DNA from: Streptomyces iconiensis
Lineage (GTDB): Bacteria; Actinomycetota; Actinomycetes; Streptomycetales; Streptomycetaceae
Direction: 5' to 3'
Length of the DNA: 64,000 nucleotides
NCBI RefSeq assembly: GCF_028657195.3
Contig: NZ_JANCPR020000004.1
Location: 62,001-126,000 of the forward strand
A program made the position numbers and the translations under genes. Of the stretch, positions 62,069 through 64,000 are shown piece after piece. Numbering within the stretch: position 1 is the first letter of the stretch; each line of letters begins with the position of its first letter. Under the pieces are notes generated by a model. The model ran no database searches. It was not told the DNA's origin and was given only the letters and a program-made list of their open reading frames with translations.

Positions 62069-63072
62069 GTACGCCGGCGCAGTTCCTCGGCGTGGTGCCG
62101 CCGCTCGCCGCGTACGCCGTACTGGGTGCCGCGGTCCTGGCCGAGTCCGTCCTGCTGGTCGGGGCCTTCGTGCCCACGCTCACCGCCCTCGTGACGGCGG
62201 GCGCGCTCTGCCGCACGGGCACCCTGTCACTGCCCGTTGTCCTGGCGGTCTGTGTGGCCGCCGTCGTGACCGGGGACGGGCTGGGTCACCGCGCAGGACG
62301 CAGGCTGGGCCCGCGGCTGCGGACCGGACGGCTCGGGCGCCGGGTGCCCGAGGCCGCCTGGCTGCGGGCCGCCTCGGCGATGAGCGCACACGGTGGCAGG
62401 GCCGTGCTGGTCTGCCGCTTCCTTCCCGTCCTGCGTACCGTCGCCCCGTGCCTGGCAGGTGTCGCAGGGCCCTCCTTCCGCCGTATCGCCCCCTACAGCG
62501 CCGTCGGCGCCGTCCTCTGGGCGGGTGCCGAGACAGGAGCCGGCTACGCAGCCGCCCACCTCACCGCTTACGGCCGGGCCGCGCCTCTCCTGGCCGGAGC
62601 CGTCGCGCTCGTGGCCGCCGGCGCGATCGGCGTGCGGAGAGCGCTGCCCCGGGCGGGGTCAGGGCGTCGGTTCAGCCCTGTTCGGCGCCGAGCAGCACCC
62701 GGCACGCCAGATGCAGCGCCAGGCGCTGACGCGGGTCGTCCGGGTCGAAGCCCAGCGACCGGATCCGTTCCAGCCGTGCCGCCACGGTGTTGCGGTGCAC
62801 CCCGAGCACCCCGGCAGCGGCCGTGGGCGCCGCTCCGGCGTCGAGCACGACGGCCAGCGTGCGCAGGAGGCTGCCGTCCTTGTCGGCGGCGAGCAGCGGT
62901 GCCAGCACCACGCGCGCGGGGCCCCTCAACTCCTCGTCGGGGACGGCGGACAGCAGCCGGGCAGCGCCCATACGGTCGGCACGTACGACGGTTCCGGGAC
63001 CCGAGGCAGCCGCGAAGCCCGCCGCGGCGTCGGCCTCGGCGAGCGCCTGGCCCAACTGCGCCATCCCCGTGA
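62065..63072 (+). CDS. DedA-family membrane protein with an extended C-terminal frame
   Basis: 335 codons, GTG 62065 overlapping the methyltransferase stop. The DedA/SNARE-associated domain lies in residues ~1-200: VVPPLAAYAVLGAAVLAESVLLVGAFVPTLTALVTAGAL, DGLGHRAGRRLGPRLRTGR, HGGRAVLVCRFLPVLRTVAPCLAGVAG, PYSAVGAVLWAGAETGAGYAAAHL. DedA proteins normally end at ~200-230 residues. Here the frame stays open for ~130 further Arg/Pro-rich codons lying antisense to the PucR gene. The domain is firm; the tail is probably the result of a lost stop codon. Confidence 0.75.
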   Translation: MSTPAQFLGVVPPLAAYAVLGAAVLAESVLLVGAFVPTLTALVTAGALCRTGTLSLPVVLAVCVAAVVTGDGLGHRAGRRLGPRLRTGRLGRRVPEAAWLRAASAMSAHGGRAVLVCRFLPVLRTVAPCLAGVAGPSFRRIAPYSAVGAVLWAGAETGAGYAAAHLTAYGRAAPLLAGAVALVAAGAIGVRRALPRAGSGRRFSPVRRRAAPGTPDAAPGADAGRPGRSPATGSVPAVPPRCCGAPRAPRQRPWAPLRRRARRPACAGGCRPCRRRAAVPAPRARGPSTPRRGRRTAAGQRPYGRHVRRFRDPRQPRSPPRRRPRRAPGPTAPSP

Positions 63073-64000
63073 CGGGGCCCGCCACACCTCCCGCGCCCGG
63101 CAGCCTCGCCCCGAGCGCGTCCAGCGCCCTCCCGAGCCGCTCCGCACCCCAGTCCTTCGCCCTCTCTTCTCCGGTGTCCCCGTGTCCGGAACCTCCGTGT
63201 CCGGTGTCCCCATATCCGGTGTCCCCGTGCCCCGCGCGGTGTGCGTCCGGCACCGTCTCCCAGGTGGCCCAGGCAGTCGCCGTATCGCCCGTGTGTTCCC
63301 CGCGTTCCCCGTACGCCACCAGCGGTACGCGCATTCCCGTGCGGGCCCACAGCGCGCGCAGCGCCGCACCCGCGCCCGGTTCCGGCCGGCCGCCCACCGG
63401 GCGCAGTACGTACACGACGAACGGCCCCCGTACCGGCAGCCCCAGCGCCGCCACCTCGGCCAACAGGCCCTCCGGAGCTGTACTCCCGCCGGTCCCGCCG
63501 GTCCCGCCAGAGCTACCGGTCCCGTCGGTGTGGCAGGGCCCGGCGCCCGTGCCGTCGCCGGTTCCGTACCGTGCCGTGCCGTGCGAATCCTGTGAGGGAC
63601 CGCTCCCTTCCCCGAACCCCGCCTGCGCCGCGAGGAGTTGACGCAGCAGCAGCGCCGACCTGCTGCCCGTGCGTTCGTCGGCGAGGCGGCGCGAGGCCGC
63701 CCACGCGGTCAGTGGTGCGACGGCCAGCCGCAGGACCTCCTCGACCGTTCCGCTCCAGCCCTCGGTACGCGCGCGTGTACGGGCGACCAGCACGCCCAGC
63801 ACCTCGCCCGCGGGGCCCGGCACCTCCAGCCGCACAGGGCACCCGGCGCGTCCGCCGCCCTCCTCCTCAAGTGCCGTGCGCCGGCCCGCCAGCAGGTCTC
63901 CGGCCGTGCTCGTGAGCGCGACGGAGGTCGCGGGCAGCACCTCGTGCAGCGCGCCCAGTACCCGTCCCGCGTGCGCGCCGGCCGCGGCGACACGGCGGGC
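62672..64000 (-). CDS. PucR-family transcriptional regulator (partial)
   Basis: 443 codons in the window; the frame is open to the right edge, so the N-terminus is missing. C-terminal HTH_30: LLRTLAVVLDAGAAPTAAAGVLGVHRNTVAARLERIRSLGFDPDDPRQRLALHLACRVLLG. This is the classic PucR/CdaR end with HRNTV and R-L-x-R-I. Upstream is a GGDEF-like central region (TGMAQLGQALAEADAAAGFAAASG). Two Gly/Thr/Asp repeat inserts occur (HGDTGYGDTGHGGSGHGD and STAPEG-preceding GTGGTGG). It overlaps the DedA frame on the other strand by ~400 bp. Confidence 0.88.
   Translation of the reverse strand, partial: ARRVAAAGAHAGRVLGALHEVLPATSVALTSTAGDLLAGRRTALEEEGGGRAGCPVRLEVPGPAGEVLGVLVARTRARTEGWSGTVEEVLRLAVAPLTAWAASRRLADERTGSRSALLLRQLLAAQAGFGEGSGPSQDSHGTARYGTGDGTGAGPCHTDGTGSSGGTGGTGGSTAPEGLLAEVAALGLPVRGPFVVYVLRPVGGRPEPGAGAALRALWARTGMRVPLVAYGERGEHTGDTATAWATWETVPDAHRAGHGDTGYGDTGHGGSGHGDTGEERAKDWGAERLGRALDALGARLPGAGGVAGPVTGMAQLGQALAEADAAAGFAAASGPGTVVRADRMGAARLLSAVPDEELRGPARVVLAPLLAADKDGSLLRTLAVVLDAGAAPTAAAGVLGVHRNTVAARLERIRSLGFDPDDPRQRLALHLACRVLLGAEQG

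Overview
The window is very GC-rich chromosomal DNA with GTG/TTG starts, purine-rich ribosome binding sites, extensive 4-bp stop/start overlaps, and families typical of high-GC Gram-positive filamentous bacteria (SpoIIE-type phosphatase, paired DUF6230/DUF6114 genes, secreted GH18 chitinase, PucR and tandem IclR regulators, YjzC-like and CsbD proteins). It looks like a Streptomyces or close relative. No rRNA, tRNA, CRISPR array, phage or intact insertion sequence was seen.

Layout. 1-10 kb: end of an amidohydrolase, a membrane-anchored XRE-type HTH protein, a decayed MFS exporter, a secreted protein, an acyl-CoA-dehydrogenase-like flavoprotein, DUF2795, a phosphoribosyltransferase, a heme catalase, and an SDR/Atu4866 pair. 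10-22 kb: a ketopantoate-reductase-like enzyme, an APH-fold kinase, and an aromatic catabolic cluster. In that cluster a double-IclR regulator diverges from pcaI-pcaJ-pcaH-pcaG-pcaB-(remnant of pcaD/pcaL)-pobA-(remnant of a LysR regulator). 4-Hydroxybenzoate would be hydroxylated by PobA and cleaved by PcaHG. PcaB then acts, but the lactonase/decarboxylase step is represented only by a 61-codon scrap, and no thiolase is present. 22-33 kb: a TetR/hydrolase divergent pair with two copies of a palindromic operator, a PAS-GAF-SpoIIE-HATPase phosphatase, a lipase-like hydrolase, a sugar porter, a FUSC protein, DUF421, and a glucose dehydrogenase.

33-46 kb: an Lrp regulator divergent from a PLP dehydratase, an acyl-CoA ligase, a Trk potassium channel pair, a P450, a subtilisin-like protease, small stress and membrane proteins, and 6-phosphogluconate dehydrogenase. 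46-54 kb: a PolA-family polymerase, a three-gene overlapping operon (DUF6230, DUF6114, polytopic membrane protein) with a divergent TetR regulator, a GlsB-type protein, and a chitinase whose promoter contains a DasR-like site. 54-64 kb: an acyl-CoA dehydrogenase, a SnoaL-like protein, a hydantoinase A/B pair, a LuxR-type two-component system, a methyltransferase/DedA pair, and a PucR regulator cut by the right edge.

Two themes stand out. First, six gene remnants lie within the left 37 kb (MFS, SH3, TetR, PcaD/L, LysR, SulP), so this stretch is undergoing gene loss. Second, many proteins carry in-frame short tandem repeats (periods 6, 9, 15 or 18 bp) at their termini, and similar repeats occur between genes.
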